A stretch of 44,685 nt of DNA from Melampsora larici-populina 98AG31 (Eukaryota > Basidiomycota > Pucciniomycetes > Pucciniales > Melampsoraceae): positions 946,903-991,587 of the forward strand of contig NW_006768765.1 of assembly GCF_000204055.1 (NCBI RefSeq), written 5' to 3'. The notes under the pieces were generated by a model that was given only the letters and a program-made list of their open reading frames with translations, made no database searches and was not told the origin of the DNA. Below are positions 23,223 through 36,894 of this stretch, in pieces; position 1 is the stretch's first letter, and each line of letters opens with the position of its first letter. The translations under genes and the position numbers were made by a program.

Positions 23223-24706
23223 CTATAACTTATAAGCCCCATTGGTTTCTGTATGTATTTTGTCAAAGTAAGGCTGAGCCTGAGCCCATCCCGCAAAACC
23301 GGAACCTTTGTAGGAAATCAAACCAGAGAAATAATCATCAGCTCAGGTAAAGTACGAGTTAGGGGGAATTGGTGAATGAACATACCGGTAGTTTTATACG
23401 TAAATTTAGCCTCATCTTCACCAACCACGATCGGACGAATTCCTCGACCGACAGCCGCAGCATCAGCCAAGAGCTGGATACGACAGAGGCTTTCAAGCGA
23501 GATGAACCACCACACCGCTGCCTCAATACTTGGACCTGTCGTTAAAAGTCCATGCTGATAAAGGAAACCCCAAGAAGATGGTCAGAATCCATTTACAATC
23601 GGTAGATAGTATAAATCAAATGATTTCCTGATGATGTGTTGCGCACGTTTTGTAAGATCACAGCCTTCTTATCCCCCAAGGCCTCTGGAAGAAAGGACCA
23701 AGTCAATCGCGCAGTTTTCAGAACGCCATTTTTATCGATGGTGAGTATGAAGAAAACTGACCAGCGATTCTCTGGCCTTCCTCATCAGCGAGGGCCACAC
23801 CACCGAAACCCGTGTATAACCCCAAGTCGTTATGAAATGCACAAGCATCCTGGGTAGTTATGTCAAGTCTGATATGCAAGACGGGTAAGTATGAAAGCGA
23901 GGTAATCTGAGGAATATGTCGATATGTGCGTACTTGATGCCAAGGGTTGAGAACGCACGCCCATAAAGGCTGTGACTATGACATGCGGCTTCGACATCCG
24001 GTCGAGCGGAATGAATAGCATGACTAGATGGAACAAGATCAGTCAATATCCTGACAAGCTTCTATAAGTTGTAAATAACTTACTGGATCGCAAATGCAGC
24101 CTTGATATTCGATAATGGTAAAGACCACGAAGTCAGCAGATAGTCTCAATGTTGTGAGCTAAATCAGTATGGGTATCCGTTACCTGATTGTAGAGCTGCC
24201 TGTCTGGCTTTCCCCCGGCTACAATGTCACCGCTTGGGCTGATCAAAAGTAAGTCCGAGACTGTCATTTGGGTAAATGCAATACCGAATGGATTGACCCT
24301 GGCCGTTTGATGCGATCGATCGTGAATATGAATAACTTGATCGTAACGGAAAAGTACCACTGCCTCACCAGAAGTGATCCTTGAGAATTGGATCTCTCAA
24401 GGTTAAGTGACCTGCAACACCCTCGTCCAACCCATACTAGAAAGGAGCAAGGATGCAAGATTCATCAATGAGAGGTCGATCTCATCCCGAGACCGACGAA
24501 GCAGACACAAATCTCACTTTTCCAAAGATTCGAAATGCTGCAGCCAATTTGCCCAGCTTGAACTTGCGCTCTTCCTCTTTGTCATCGAACGTAGGTGGTA
24601 AAATAAATTTCATAGGTTTCGCGTTCGGTTGAACTTTAGTTTGCTCATCGCCCGTGATGGCTTGGGTTTTGGTAAGCTGTTCAGTTTCGGTAATGCTAGG
24701 AGACAT
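23223..24706 (-). CDS. Class II aldolase/adducin-domain protein, 291 aa, 9 exons
   Basis: Exons: 24706-24518, 24436-24369, 24298-24184, 24100-24084, 24023-23934, 23868-23762, 23684-23647, 23554-23386, 23305-23223. The total is 876 nt with all phases consistent. Exon 4 is a 17-nt microexon. Diagnostic motifs are GVAGHLTLRD and DHFWVNPFG in the N-terminal third, HSHSLYGRAFS (His145 and His147) and ILQNHGLLT (His209). The three histidines occupy the metal-ligand positions of class II aldolases and the adducin head fold. Fungal relatives include the Mug14-type proteins of fission yeast, whose substrates are unknown. No signal peptide is seen, so it is probably cytosolic. Because the protein is spread over nine short exons, no single frame exceeds 75 codons, and frame-based annotation would miss it. 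Confidence 0.9.
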
Positions 24707-25317
24707 GTTTCGAGTGGTTCAACAATGAGAGGTTCTATGGTTTGGAGTATTGCGCAACGGGAAAGAGAAGGTGAGTTGTAAATGGTAAACTGGTTAAAAG
24801 GAGACACCTGTCATACGTTCGACATAAGATTTGGTCATCAGATCCATTAAGTTTGACGACTATCCTGGGACCTGCTCCCTCTTGGCCCCTGACTTGGGGG
24901 CCGAATGTGCATACTCACCACAACAGCTTGTCTTCAAGGGCGCGGCTAATGACCACACCATAACGTCCCAGCTTGGGTTTTATTTTGAAAGTTGGAGAAT
25001 TTTATGTAGGACATTTCAAGTGTTTTGTAAACCAATTCCTTTATGGCAATGGTGCAAAGATATTCAGCTTGAACGACGGGAACACGACTCAAACAGCGGG
25101 CTAGCGTGAGCATTGATTGATTAGATTGAAATTGAAATTTTGAGACTGTTTCTATTACATTTAAAGTATAAGGGCACTTTTGCCACATCACTACCGCTTG
25201 ATGACATTTTTCGTTTCGAAAAAAAGAAGCCAGAAAAACCATCTCATAATGCAACCCCCGGGTCAAAAACTTCGGGGTAAGCTATCCATATTTGGAGCCA
25301 AGGGGAAGATTGTGAGC
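24707..25317. other. Intergenic region upstream of the aldolase-like gene and downstream of CDC48
   Basis: Both flanking genes run leftward, so this segment should carry the CDC48 3' end and the promoter of the aldolase-like gene. Frames at 24831-25109 (plus) and 24946-25266 (minus) have no recognisable content. Confidence 0.5.
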
Positions 25318-28544
<3,227 letters not shown>

Positions 28545-29982
28545 GATAAACGGATATGATATTGATGGGCTAAGGAAGAAAACCAGAAGTGAATATAAGT
28601 GTCTTGGAAACTGATGAGTTATTGGAAGGAAGTGAATCGAATTCTTACAATTGACAAGTATATAAGTAGTAAATGTATGTTAGGATGGATACGAAGGCAA
28701 GTGGAACAAGTTGCAGTGGACTATTATTAGGTGCTGACGCGTTCCCTTTAAACCGCAGTCGATTGATCGATTGACCTTTCGATCACGAACCTTGGACAGA
28801 TCTGTGAAACAGCACTTTACAGCTGAAAATCAGATACGTTCACGCATCTTTACACGATGCTGTCAGTGTGACATCCTTATGAAATGTCTTGAAATGTCTA
28901 CTTAGACGAGAACACAATCTTTCACATCTCTGCAGATCACTTGCCTCCAGCCAGAACACACCACTCAACTCGAAGCTGAAATGCCAATATCTGAGCCTAT
29001 CTCATGGACCATTTCAATCTTTTTGTTGCATGTGCAGGGATCAATCGTGACTATTGAGCTCCTTTTAAAAAGACTTCCCAGGGCCAAGACAACACTGGGG
29101 AATAAGTTGACTGGATCAAATTACCTATAATCTTGAAACAGGACTATTACATCTGCCATGGTACCCTTGATCTCCAAATCCATTTTCAAGTTTTACTTAG
29201 TTTATCTGTGACATAGAGGTATCAAAAGGGAAATATCTTATGAGACACAAAGCAGATCTGACAGCAAATTTTGTCCTCAAGATTCAGTTAAGACCCTTGC
29301 GCAAAGGTCTGAGACCTGCGGTAAGAGGACGACGTTCTCAACAGCTCATCAAGTGAAGTAATGTTCGTGTGGGGGTTGAATTTCTTTGATGTGCCGAACA
29401 ATCTAAATGCTATGTCAATAAGTTTGACTGTATACCAAAATCTCAAGGACAAGGACATATCCGTGATGTCAGAGGCTAGAGTGTGCGTGGAAAGATTCAT
29501 ACATAATCATGGGGAATGATGGTTTATCAACTGGTGTTCCATTTCACAAAGTCTAGAAGTAAGATGATTTGATTTGATCTCGAGAAACGAGACTGAAATG
29601 CTTCTGGTCTCATAGTGAATGTGACCGATAAAGTTACATACATAGGAAGTCGGGGAGTGATATGGATATGATAAGAAGGCTGATGGGATATACCGTTGGC
29701 CACTAGGATTCAACTACATAGTTTGACAGTTGCTCGCACCTGTTCAGGGTGAGCAGACGGGCTCAAGTAAAGGTAAGTAGTAAGAGATGGGGGCATTTGC
29801 AAAGACCTTTCCCCAAGTGATGAGGGATATTTCCTTCGAGGAATGGAATTGTATCAAGCATACAAGCATACGCAAACATGATGTAGGTAAAGATACGCGA
29901 GGAAAGCTACAAAGTTCTGTGTGTACTCGTCAAACAATTCAACAATCATTGGAATCAAAATGACAAAGTGATACAGCATTAT
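28545..29982. other. CDC48 promoter side and gene-free spacer
   Basis: The part next to 28545 should hold the CDC48 5' leader and promoter. The rest has only short minus-strand frames (29288-29500, 29507-29713), with no domain, signal peptide or extension through plausible introns. I see no repeat or mobile element here. Confidence 0.5.
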
Positions 29983-30356
29983 CTAGAGAAAGAGAGTTGA
30001 AAGCCCTGCAAAACCAGAGAGAATGGCCCATCCAGCAATTGGAATAGGCAGATGAGCGTCAGAATGATGAGCTCCTGAATGACTGGCGTTATTGTGACCT
30101 CCGTCGGCGGTAGCTAAAACTCCTCCGTTTGATGCAGCACGTGGTGAGCCATTAGTAGACATGCTACTTCCCATACTGTTCATCGAAGATGTTCCCTAAA
30201 TGCAAGAAAATTGTTAGTAGGAGGTTCTGGGACGTTTGATGACCATCTTAAGTGAAATTTACTCACGGATGATGTTTGAGGACTTGGGCTTGATGCTACC
30301 AACAGGACAGATGGAGCAAGGATAGCACAACCAATGATGGAATATGAAAATAACAT
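29983..30356 (-). CDS. Small secreted protein with GPI-like tail, paralog 1, 100 aa
   Basis: Exon 1 is 30356-30267 (90 nt) and exon 2 is 30195-29983; the intron starts GTGAGT and ends TTTAG. The N-terminus (MLFSYSIIGCAILAPSVLLV) is a signal peptide with likely cleavage after the VASS stretch. The mature part is Ser/Gly/Asn-rich, about 50 residues long, with SGAHHSDAHLPIP near its end. A hydrophobic run of about 18 residues (AGWAILSGFAGLSTLFL) then reaches the last residue, as in GPI-attachment signals. Unlike its three relatives it has no separate middle exon: SSMNSMGSS, which opens exon 2 in paralogs 2 and 3, is joined here directly to the last exon. I recognise no known family. A cell-surface or wall protein is the likeliest reading. 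It is divergent from paralog 2. Confidence 0.8.
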
Positions 30357-30430
30357 GATAGAAGCGTATTTCGGGTGAAAAACGATGATGAGGATTTGGA
30401 TTTGTGCTGGTTGAGTATTGCTTTAAGTCA

Positions 30431-30576
30431 AACGCGCAGCGTTGAATGAAAAAATTGACAAATGAAACTAGTTAATAATAAGTTGATAAATTATGATAGT
30501 TGAAAGGTGAAGTACTTGAAGGCGTATGGTGTGGTGGAGATAAACTTACTATCAACGATAGCTGTGGTTTATAAAG
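30431..30576 (-). promoter_or_regulatory. Promoter landmarks of paralog 1
   Basis: A TATA-type CTTTATAAAC (minus strand, 30567-30576) lies about 210 bp before the start codon. AACGCGCAGCGTTGAAT (plus strand, 30431-30447) lies between it and the ATG, probably in the leader. Both recur at matching distances upstream of paralogs 3 and 4. Confidence 0.65.
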
Positions 30577-30618
30577 CCTTTGATGAGAGGGAAGCTAGTT
30601 GAGGTCATTTGAAAGTTC

Positions 30619-31080
30619 GACAGTGGCTGCCTAGGTAGCTTGAACAAACTGGACACCCATTTCCGTAGAGAGAACGGCGGCTAATTGGGATTTTTGCGAG
30701 ACGGGCTGGAAGCGATGAACCAGGCCAAGACACGCACATTGTACAACTCTCTGTCATTCAATAAGATGGGACCGGCTATGATTTTGCATCCAATCGTATC
30801 TAATCCATAATGGTCGACAATCAGACACAGACTCTGGTTACCGACTGGATGGCCGTAATTATCCTGGTACATCAGTCCAACTCGTTTTAAATAGAAAGTG
30901 TATATGCAATAAAGCAAATCTGCACTTTGGAAAAAATCAATGATGGAGATTGTACAAGTTGTGTGCCTTCGCCTGGTTCATGATCTGGATCTAGCCAGTC
31001 TCGCGAGAAAAATCACAGACAGCCGCCGTTCTCTCTACGGAAATGGGTGTCAAGTTGATTCAAGCTACCTAGGCAGTCAT
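30619..31080. repeat. Large inverted repeat between divergent paralogs 1 and 2
   Basis: The arms at about 30619-30750 and 30946-31080 are mirror copies. They include a perfect 30-bp core (30653-30682 against 31021-31050) and CCTAGGTAGCTTGAA at the outer ends, separated by about 195 bp. A 34-bp stretch of the right arm (30967-31000) is repeated exactly, in reverse complement, upstream of paralog 3 (34791-34824). So the arms look like two head-to-head copies of the family's upstream control region rather than a transposon. Confidence 0.85.
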
Positions 31081-31124
31081 GGATAGACTTTCCAATAAAC
31101 TCAACTACCTCCCCTCAACGCGCG

Positions 31125-32190
31125 AGGACTATTGCAAAGTTGCATTGCGATTGCATTGCGTAGGGGCGCAGTCATCAATGCACGCATTGTGTATACGGCG
31201 CAATAAAACGGGGTAGAGGGGGAGCGCATTGCAACACAGTACTTTCGCAATGCAACAATGTAACTCAACCCAAGTCCAATTCTCGTGTGGCTCTTTTGAC
31301 CTTTGCGAGCTTGGTGCCGCTTGTGAGGAAAGTATGTAGAGGGTCAAAGGTAGAATTGCGCTCAAATAACGCGCAAAATATTCCCGCAGGAAAAGCGTGA
31401 AAAGCGCGCAACAGTTCAAAAGAAATCGCTGGCGAGCCGTTTTGCTCTGTTTTGCTTTTTTATGTTTCGTTGCGGCCATACGCCACACAGTGAGGTAGCC
31501 CTTAACTTAACCAAGTCTCTATTGGACGAGTGATCCTATCTCGACTAGAAGGGCACAAGATCCATCGGCCTCATTTCGGAGTTCCCTCTCGTCAAAAGGT
31601 TTATGAACTACAGATATCTTCAATAGTACCATTAGCGGGGTTCAAGTTGGCCACAAAGTGCCTAAAAATTGACGTACTTTGGCCTCCTAGCCCTTCAAGA
31701 TTTCTGTCTTAAAAAATCAAATTAACCGGAATCTGCTTCCCAGATGGGGCTTTCCAATAGTATAGTCTTTTTCAGACATATTTCCATCTTCAACCCCAAT
31801 AATAGACACGATAACAGGATAGAAGGGAAATAACTTTAAGGGAGTCCTGAAGCAGAGAGGATCCTACGGCTAAGGAGAAATAATCGGAACTGGGAAGAAG
31901 GAAAGTTTTGCGAGTCCTATAACATCTTTTTATCAGGAGCAGGAGGTCTGAGTCTACTAAAGCATCTCCAGTACACGACTCCGTAGATTGCTTTACTTTC
32001 TCGATACAGAACCGGCGCGCACCTAGGGACATTGATACCTGGTCCGATCTCTAAGATGACCAGGATCCTTGAGTTCATGGACCAACGTGATCTTCTTCGT
32101 GCCTCGTACGGGTGATGTTCATACATTCCCTTCTCCATTTCTGAAATGCTTTTACCCGCTACGATCAACAGTTCCTCTGATTCCAATCAT
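31125..32190. other. Probable insertion separating paralog 2 from its upstream module
   Basis: Similarity to the paralog 1 promoter runs from the inverted repeat to about 31125 (CTCAACTACCTCCCCTCAA), stops, and resumes near 32150-32200. About 1 kb is extra. It begins with clustered GCATTGC/GCAATGC words, including GTTGCATTGCG (31139-31149) and its complement (31246-31256). No terminal repeats, target duplication or credible gene were found; the minus-strand frame at 31129-31488 has no known content. Confidence 0.45.
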
Positions 32191-32336
32191 TACTTCATAC
32201 GTCTTCGAGTATTCAACATTTGGTCCTTCAATTTATCGCTCAATTTTATTTGTCAAGTTTATCTGACCTCAAGCACTACTCAACCAGCTCAACCTCAAAA
32301 CCATATCATCAACTTCTTCCCCAAATAACTTTTATC

Positions 32337-32905
32337 ATGTTGTTTTCATTCTCCGTCATTGGTTGTGCTATCCTTGCCCCATCCTTCCTCTTTGTAGCAT
32401 CAAGCCCAAGTCCTCAAACGTCATCTGTGAGTAAATTTGCAAACAATATGATCATCAATTCTTCTACTAACAATTCTCTTGTATGTAGGAACAATCTTCA
32501 ATGAACAGTATGGGAAACAGCACATCTTCAAATGTCTCAACAAAACACCAGGCCCATCAAAGCTCCCTGGCAAATACAGATGGTGACGAAACAGATCATG
32601 TAAGCTTTCCTTAGGAACGAACCCTCCAATCTATCCATTAACTTGACACGCGGAATTGATCTATCTTTGAACACAAACAGGGAATCTCGTATGACAACAA
32701 TGCAACTCATTCCTCACCCGGGACAGTGGGACGTGCTGTATCGAATGAAAGGGTTTTAGCTACCATCAAAGGAGGTCGCAGTGCTGTAGGAGCTCGCGGT
32801 GGAGCTCGTGGTGGAGCTTATCGTTCTGATGCTCATCTACCTATTCCCATGGCTGGATGGGCTCTTCTATCTGTAGTTGCTGGTATATCAAGTCTTGTTC
32901 TGTAG
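32337..32905 (+). CDS. Small secreted protein with GPI-like tail, paralog 2, 141 aa
   Basis: Exons 32337-32426 (90 nt), 32489-32599 and 32681-32905, every junction at phase 0. The signal exon (MLFSFSVIGCAILAPSFLFV) matches paralog 1 at 26 of 30 codons. Exon 2 encodes a Ser/Asn/His-rich stretch starting EQSSMNSMGNS. Exon 3 contains GGRSAVGARGGARGGAYRSD, so this copy has Arg/Gly repeats where others have His/Gly, then DAHLPIPMAGW and a hydrophobic end (ALLSVVAGISSLVL). A GPI-anchored surface protein is inferred. It is the only plus-strand member. Its leader resembles that of paralog 1 (ACTCAACCAGC and TTTATCATG shared), but the TATA-like element is missing at the expected place, so expression may differ. 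Confidence 0.8.
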
Positions 32906-33895
32906 TTTCTTGTAGTATTTTTCTCAATATATTCTCATGATGTTTTAATTGTGTGAAGAACGAGCTCACAATTTTGTACCTTTCTTCAAGTATTTTCACA
33001 TTTCATGCGTGTGCTTCATAGAAATCAATTTGAGTTGAACTCAGAGAAAAACCACTATTCTTGTCTGATCAATGATCTTTGAAAACGGGTGATCTCTTGC
33101 TCTTTACTTTGACTTGAGCATGCTTGGTCACCTTTAACAGGCGTGTGTGATTATTAAACCAGTGAAATGTCAGTGGCCAAGAGTTTATCTCACCAAGCCT
33201 TTATTTTAAACCCATATCTCTTCCCTCCTTTGTATGTAGGTAATTTCGCTGACTGAATCGAATAGTAACGCAAGAATTTTTCAAAAAAAAGCTTCTCGAG
33301 CATATGAAAGATGATTCATCAACCGTGTTTTGTGGTGGATGCAATGATGGTCACAGCAATTGTTGAGATGAACAGGTTTAATAAAAGTAGCATTGGTATC
33401 TTTATTGACAAGCTTCACACTGACAAATAGAGTGGAAGGGATGGTGGAAGCTCGAGCGACGAAGTTTGTGGCATGCCTGGTATTGACTCACTTCTACAAT
33501 TTTCTACAATTTTTATCTATAAATTGTTCTTTTCCAGAAAGTGTGTTGTAGTAATCAATGAATGCACTCGGTGGGCTTGCCTAGAAAAGCGGGCAGGTAT
33601 GTATTCGACTCGGAGATTTAGTGGGGTACCATGTTTGTCACTGAAGTTGGAGCAATTGGCCAATCGGGCACACCTTCAGAGAGTGACCAAACAAGGCATC
33701 GGTGCTTATAGAGACTAAGGTTCCCCCTTGAAAGTTCAAGTTCAAATCAAATCAAATTCTATAAAGCATGCGTATAAATTATATATGTAGAGCCTGAGGA
33801 ACATGGGCAGCGCTAAAAACATGTATGATTGATCATCAAACAATTAGGAAAGTCTTAAAGTGCTGATCGCAATGGGACTCATGTTACAAGATAAA
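32906..33895. other. Convergent spacer between paralogs 2 and 3
   Basis: Should carry the 3' ends of both genes. A plus-strand frame at 33473-33718 has no recognisable feature. A weak hairpin TTGTGTGAAGAACGAGCTCACAA lies near 32949-32971. Confidence 0.5.
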
Positions 33896-34492
33896 TTATA
33901 GAGCAAGAGTCATCAACCCAGCTAATCCGGAGAAGATGACCCATCCAGCAATAGGCCCGGGTAGATGAGCATCAGAATGATGAGCTCCTGAATGACCGTT
34001 TTCAGAATTGTGACCGCCAGTACTGTGACCTCCGTCAGAATTGTGACCTCCGTCACTATTGTGACCTCCGTCGGTGCTGGCTAGGTTTGTACTGCGTCCT
34101 GATGTACTAGGTGTATAGTGAGATCCATCTGATGTATGAGACATTCCCTGTTTGTATTTAACCATATGTTAGTTTCTTATACGAAAGAAAACAATGGAAT
34201 GAGCTGTTTTCTGAACAAAACTTACATCATGAATGTCGTCACCGTCTGCGTGTCCCGGAATACCGTTATGGCCTGTCATTTTTGAACTACTACCGCTTCC
34301 CATTGAACTGCTTCCCATATTGTTCATCGAAGATGACCCCTGAAAGCAAAACAAAAAGTTAGCAAAAAGTTCGGTAATGGTCTAGGTATCAAGTATGCTC
34401 ACTGATGAACTTTGAGGACTTGGGTGTGATGCTACGAAGAGGGCGGATGAGACGAAGATAGCACAACCAATTGCGGGGGATGAAAATAACAT
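33896..34492 (-). CDS. Small secreted His/Gly-repeat protein with GPI-like tail, paralog 3, 151 aa
   Basis: Exons 34492-34403 (90 nt), 34339-34226 and 34147-33896, all phase 0. The signal peptide is MLFSSPAIGCAIFVSSALFV, with the mature start near ASHPSPQ. Exon 2 is Ser/Gly/Met-rich (GSSSMNNMGSS-like). Exon 3 carries a run of imperfect six-residue repeats of the type DGGHNS at about residues 98-125, followed by SGAHHSDAHLPGPIAGW and a hydrophobic terminus (VIFSGLAGLMTLAL). About ten histidines in 40 residues could bind Zn, Cu or Ni, which is an inference. The promoter landmarks of the family are present. Confidence 0.8.
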
Positions 34493-34567
34493 GATGTGAT
34501 TTAATTGAGGGAGGGAGTTGAAATTGATTTTTTTTGTTGTTGCTATGTAAATTACTACTTGGTATCA

Positions 34568-34702
34568 AACGCACAGCGTCTAATAAAATTGACAAATAAA
34601 ACTGATAGTTTATTAACTGGGGTAATAATTATAAATACTTGAAAGTGTATGATGAGGTAATGGATGTAAAACGTTTGTTGACGAGATGTGTGGTTTATAA
34701 AG
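34568..34702 (-). promoter_or_regulatory. Promoter landmarks of paralog 3
   Basis: The TATA-type CTTTATAAAC (minus strand) is at 34693-34702. A variant of the 17-bp leader motif, AACGCACAGCGTCTAAT (plus strand), is at 34568-34584. Further upstream, 34791-34824 equals part of the inverted repeat between paralogs 1 and 2. Confidence 0.6.
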
Positions 34703-34824
34703 CTTTCAACGAGGAGCCTAGACGGCTTGAAATAAGTATACAGTCAATTCCGATATAGAGAATGGCGGTGATCTGGGATGTTTCTCACCAGACTGGCTAG
34801 ATCCAGATCATGAACCAGGCGAAG

Positions 34825-35950
34825 ACACACATCTTTGACATGGATCAGATCAAAACTTTGTAGCTGTCCACTTGTTATCAACAGATTTTGAACTAGTCAC
34901 GTGTCCCTCCCGACCTTACTTTCTGTTTCCAGTTCGTTTATGTGGTTGCTTTTTTTACAAATGAATAATGTATGCTTGGTGTGTATTGGTCTGATACATC
35001 AGTTCCTCTGTTTTTTTACGGTCATGGGTTGTTTTTTTGTTGGTATTGATTCGGATCTTGTAATTGATATTTCATGTTTTCATCGCTGGCTCAGGTTTTC
35101 AAATATTATGTATTGTCAGCTTCGCTTGGCCCGGCTTTCAGCCAGGCGAGATCCAACCATGACTGGTTCTTATTTCACAATATACTTATGCAGAGTTTTC
35201 CTCAAACTCGCTTGAAGTGGCTCGGGTCAAAATGATCACAGCTCTCGTTGCGAGACAGAAAATCTTTGCCAGTTACAGTCATAGTGTCTCGCCTTTCGTG
35301 AAGGAGGTGATCAACAGGTTTTCATAAATGGATAAGCTCCCTCCTCTTGAGAAGCCATCAATGATCAGATATATAAATGGGTGTAACCCAAGCTTTTGAC
35401 CAAGCAACAATATTAATCCCCGACCTTTGATCAAGTATTGCAATAATATCTGTCCCAAAAAACGTCGATCAATATTCTGCTCCGTTGATGAGTTGAGCGA
35501 GATGATGTCAAGAGGTGTTCCCTCGTAAGTTCATGTGAGTAAACTGCTCATAAAATATCTGGTTAACCTCAAGGATGTTCATTTGACAAAATTGACTGCG
35601 ACAAAACTGCCAGGAGCTCGACTTGAGCCGCCTTGTCATGAAAATTTCACAACGTTTAAAAGCAAAAGTGGAACAAGCCATCAATTATGATACTTCGGCT
35701 GAAATTATTTTGGATCAAGTCACGGCGCTAATCAAGACATGGTAATATCACGCGTTTTCCAACAAAAAGAAAATTATCCATCAATAAATAATTTATTTAT
35801 TGAAGTTCAACTGATTCTGACTTTCTATAAAATACGTATGAAATAAATATATGAAGAAAGCAACATAAATAAAACTACAAATTTTCTCAAATAATCTTTC
35901 ATCAAACAATCAATAAAAATACGAAGATCACAAGTATCATATAATGTGTC
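34825..35950. other. Spacer between paralogs 3 and 4
   Basis: A plus-strand frame at 34901-35215 (104 codons, Cys/Phe-rich, several hydrophobic runs) lies across a T-rich stretch and has no known domain. I do not call it. No repeat or RNA gene was seen. Confidence 0.5.
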
Positions 35951-36588
35951 TCATAGAACAAGAGTCAAAAGTCCAGCAAGTCCAGAAATCATAATCCATC
36001 CAGTACTAGGAATGCTTAGATGAGCACCAGCACCATGAAATCCTCCGTGGCCTCCTTCAGTAGCACCTAAGATTCCTGCGTTTGATGCAGTACGTCCTGC
36101 TGTACCAGGTATATATTGTCCTTCTCCTCCACGATACCCCTATTTGTTTGGTAAGAATGAGTTAGTTTCAAGATAAGTGATTAAAGCAGTTTGTCAACAG
36201 CTTACATTATAACCCTCGTCGAATCCGGGGTAACCTTGGTGACCTGCGATTCTCGAAGATGATCCATAAGGATAGGAACCGCCTCCCATACCGTTGATGT
36301 AAGGTTGACCAGGCTGTACGCCGATCATACCGGGTTGTCCGCCGATTATACCGGGTTGTCCGCCTATCAGACCAGGTTGTACTCCCAGCATGCCAGGTTG
36401 TCCACCTATCATACCATATTGCCCTAATCCGTTCTGTGACTGAATGAAGAACGGTGTCAGTAAAATTTTTGATAGTTATTTGATGTGGATACGCTTACAT
36501 ATGGTGTTTGAGGAACTGGGTGCGATGCTACGAAGAAGACAGATGAGAAGAGGACAGTACAACGAATCACGGAAGATGAAGAGAACAT
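35951..36588 (-). CDS. Small secreted Gln-Pro-Gly-repeat protein with GPI-like tail, paralog 4, 170 aa
   Basis: Exons 36588-36499 (90 nt), 36439-36206 and 36139-35951, all phase 0. The signal peptide is MFSSSSVIRCTVLFSSVFFV. Exon 2 is expanded to 78 codons and holds five copies of a 7-residue unit of the form QPGMIGG/V, followed by a Gly/Tyr/Ser-rich stretch. Exon 3 contains GGHGGFHGAGAHLSIP and ends in a hydrophobic segment (TGWIMISGLAGLLTLVL). It is the most diverged member: HHSD is lost, but the AHL, the Trp and the LAGL pattern remain. It shares promoter landmarks with paralogs 1 and 3. A GPI-anchored surface protein is inferred; no known family was recognised. Confidence 0.78.
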
Positions 36589-36666
36589 GATAAAAGTCGG
36601 GTTTCGTAAGGAAGTTGCGAGTTTTGGAATGAAGTTGATTGATTAGACAAATATTACTAGGAGTCA

Positions 36667-36816
36667 AACGCGCAGCGTTGAATAACGAACTTAGATAAAT
36701 AGAGCAATTGAATGAATTATTATTAGGAAGATTAAAGATCGAATACTTGAAGACGTCAGGATTAATGAAGCTCGAGAAAAAGTGACAATTAAAGATGATA
36801 GTTGTAGTTTATAAAG
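36667..36816 (-). promoter_or_regulatory. Promoter landmarks of paralog 4
   Basis: The TATA-type CTTTATAAAC (minus strand) is at 36807-36816. AACGCGCAGCGTTGAAT (plus strand), identical to the paralog 1 copy, is at 36667-36683. The GGCTGCCTAGGCAGCTTGAA block of the inverted repeat recurs near 36870. Confidence 0.65.
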
Positions 36817-36894
36817 CCTTCAAGAAGAAAAGAGGTAGGTTGAGTTTATTAGAAACGAAAGTTCGTCCATGGCTGCCTAGGCAGCTTGAACAAA

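Noticed and set aside
28545..29982. Search for another member of the secreted family between CDC48 and paralog 1
   Set aside because: No 90-bp signal exon, AHLPIP-like motif or TATAAA/AACGCGCAGCG landmarks were found.
31129..31488. 119-codon minus-strand frame
   Set aside because: It crosses the GCATTGC repeat cluster, has no domain or signal peptide, and Cys/Leu-rich composition typical of chance frames.
34901..35215. 104-codon plus-strand frame with hydrophobic runs
   Set aside because: The hydrophobicity comes from T-rich DNA. It lacks the family's 90-bp signal exon and tail, so it is not a fifth paralog.
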